Shown here one piece after another: positions 62,708 to 64,000 of a DNA stretch of 64,000 nt. The notes beneath the pieces are model-generated. The model had not been told where the DNA came from. It searched no databases and saw only the letters and a list, made by a program, of their open reading frames with translations. Source of the stretch: Paragordius varius (taxonomy: Eukaryota > Nematomorpha); NCBI GenBank assembly GCA_964247055.1, contig OZ176058.1:2232001-2296000 (forward strand), written 5' to 3'. The position numbers and the translations under genes were made by a program. Position 1 is the first letter of the stretch. Each line of letters begins with the position of its first letter.

Positions 62708-64000
62708 TGTAAGGGTATTATTTGGGGATGGCAAGGAATTTATTGTATATCACAAATATTGTATATCACAAAAACAACTGCGCGTTATATCATGATATCT
62801 ATATATATATATCTACGATAATTAGGTTTAATGTATTCACATATATCAAGGTAAGATGTTTGCTTATATACAATTATCTCAAATTATAATAATAATCACA
62901 AGTGGTGGGGAGGTTATAACAATATAATAAAAGTATACAGATAAGTTAATAGGTTAATGTACTGCAAGGTATAATAATAATATTCACAAGTGGTGGGGAG
63001 GTTATAACAATATAATAATAGTATACAGATAAGTTAATAGGTTAATGCACTGATATATAACGAATGTAGTGTGTTTACAAGTCTATTCAAATTAGCCTCT
63101 AACATCACTTCCCCCTCCTTAACGAAAGCGGGCAGGTTTCTGCCGATTTCTCGTCGGGTACCTCCGTTCTTGTGTTTTAGCGGGCGAGTAGATAGTCTCA
63201 GGTTTCTGGGTATTATCATTATTTGGACTTTCGGCTGTCGGAGTAATTGGTTCGATTTCTTAGCTTGCATTGATCGTGTTTGGTTGCGTTTCAGCGATTG
63301 TTCCATCATCCGTGGCAGTGGTTACCTCCTCCTCATTTGTGTTGCTGGAAGTGGTCGGCTGTGGTTGTGGTTGTTGTACTATTTGGTCAGCGTGTTTCCT
63401 CACAACTTTGTCTCGGTCCTTGTCCCATACCTTGTATGAAAATAACCCTGTACGGTCCGTAATCTCTCCGGCGCGCCCCCTGGACTTAATTCATTTTTAA
63501 TCATTACCTGGTCATTAATGGCAAACTGCCGTCGGGGGGCCGGTGCATCTAACAATCTCTCCCTACTATTTAACCAGGTTAAGGGCGTATGGGGGGGTAC
63601 GCTTAAACATTTACTGGGCCGGGGTTTCTTTCGTTGTTGAGTGTATAGAATTTCTATACGCCCATAAGCTAGTGTTAAATCCTTCGTGGGTGGATAACCC
63701 ATTGTTTTTTATTCTTTTGTATTTATTTTTTGTTGTACCTACTAACCTTTCTACCATCCCATTACTCTTAGGGTGGTATGGGGTAACCTTAATATGTTTC
63801 ACCCCTAACCTACTTAATGTTGACGTAAAGTACTCGTTACTGAAATATGAAGCGTTATCGCTCACAATCTCTCTTGCAAAGCCAAACCTTGCAAACGCTT
63901 CTTCTAATTTGTGGATTATATTCGCTGCGGTTACCTTTTTCAACATAAATCCTTCTGCCCATTTCGAGGCACTATCAATTATCAACAACCAATACAAACC
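62708..64000 (-). mobile_element. Ty3/gypsy LTR retrotransposon fossil, 3' part
   Basis: Minus-strand element continuing off the right edge. Parts, from its 3' end: an LTR of about 397 bp (62708-63104, opening TGTTAG, containing two roughly 85 bp tandem copies near 62885 and 62972), a polypurine tract at 63105-63122, a C-terminal region, and an integrase core (63611-63997) with the DDE-type blocks around DSASKWAEG, IVSDNASYF and PYHPKSNGMVERL. The family assignment rests on integrase motifs and the polypurine tract/LTR order. It looks broken, with at least one or two breaks in the visible part, but the well-kept integrase suggests a fairly young insertion. It abuts the palindrome. Confidence 0.85.

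Noticed and set aside
63071-63500. Plus-strand open frames rich in Val/Cys/Trp
   Set aside because: They are antisense to the 3' part of the Ty3/gypsy fossil.

Overview
The window is nuclear DNA from a very AT-rich metazoan genome. The three protein-coding genes are split by long AT-rich introns with GT/AG borders. Two are clear animal orthologues (ASF1 and a LUC7L3-type splicing factor). The rest is dense with MITEs, hAT-like ends, a tRNA-derived SINE, an RTE-like LINE remnant and one Ty3/gypsy fossil. The ASF1 sequence looks closest to arthropod forms recalled from memory, but I cannot fix the phylum from sequence alone.

Layout. (1) 1-11.8 kb, plus strand: the 3' seven exons of a C2H2 zinc-finger gene of unrecognised orthology, its 5' end lying off the left edge. 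(2) 12.5-17.4 kb, minus strand: a complete four-exon ASF1 histone chaperone gene, convergent with the first gene. (3) About 18.1-45.3 kb: a tandem array of four 6.2-6.9 kb units, each with an inner array of about 160 bp monomers. (4) 45.3-51.3 kb: gene-free, with a SINE, hAT-like ends and MITEs. (5) 51.3-58.9 kb, minus strand: a complete twelve-exon LUC7L3-type gene, including a 27 nt intron. (6) 59-64 kb: a decayed RTE-like LINE endonuclease fragment, a 1.7 kb palindrome whose arms match part of the tandem unit, and the 3' end (LTR, polypurine tract, integrase) of a Ty3/gypsy fossil.

The most unusual observation links all three genes. In five places, the end of an exon together with its splice site (usually the 3' end plus 5' splice site, once the 5' end plus 3' splice site) has been tandemly multiplied into the neighbouring intron, giving 3 to 10 intronic copies at about 150-250 bp spacing. 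In the ASF1 array five of seven intronic copies still read as the ASF1 peptide, and most differences I see are third-position. The zinc-finger gene adds a second oddity: 21 copies of the palindrome CAGCTG in four exons, placed in two different codon frames.

Exon joins were worked out by hand from splice consensus, reading phase and, for ASF1 and LUC7L3, recalled family alignments. No searches were run.
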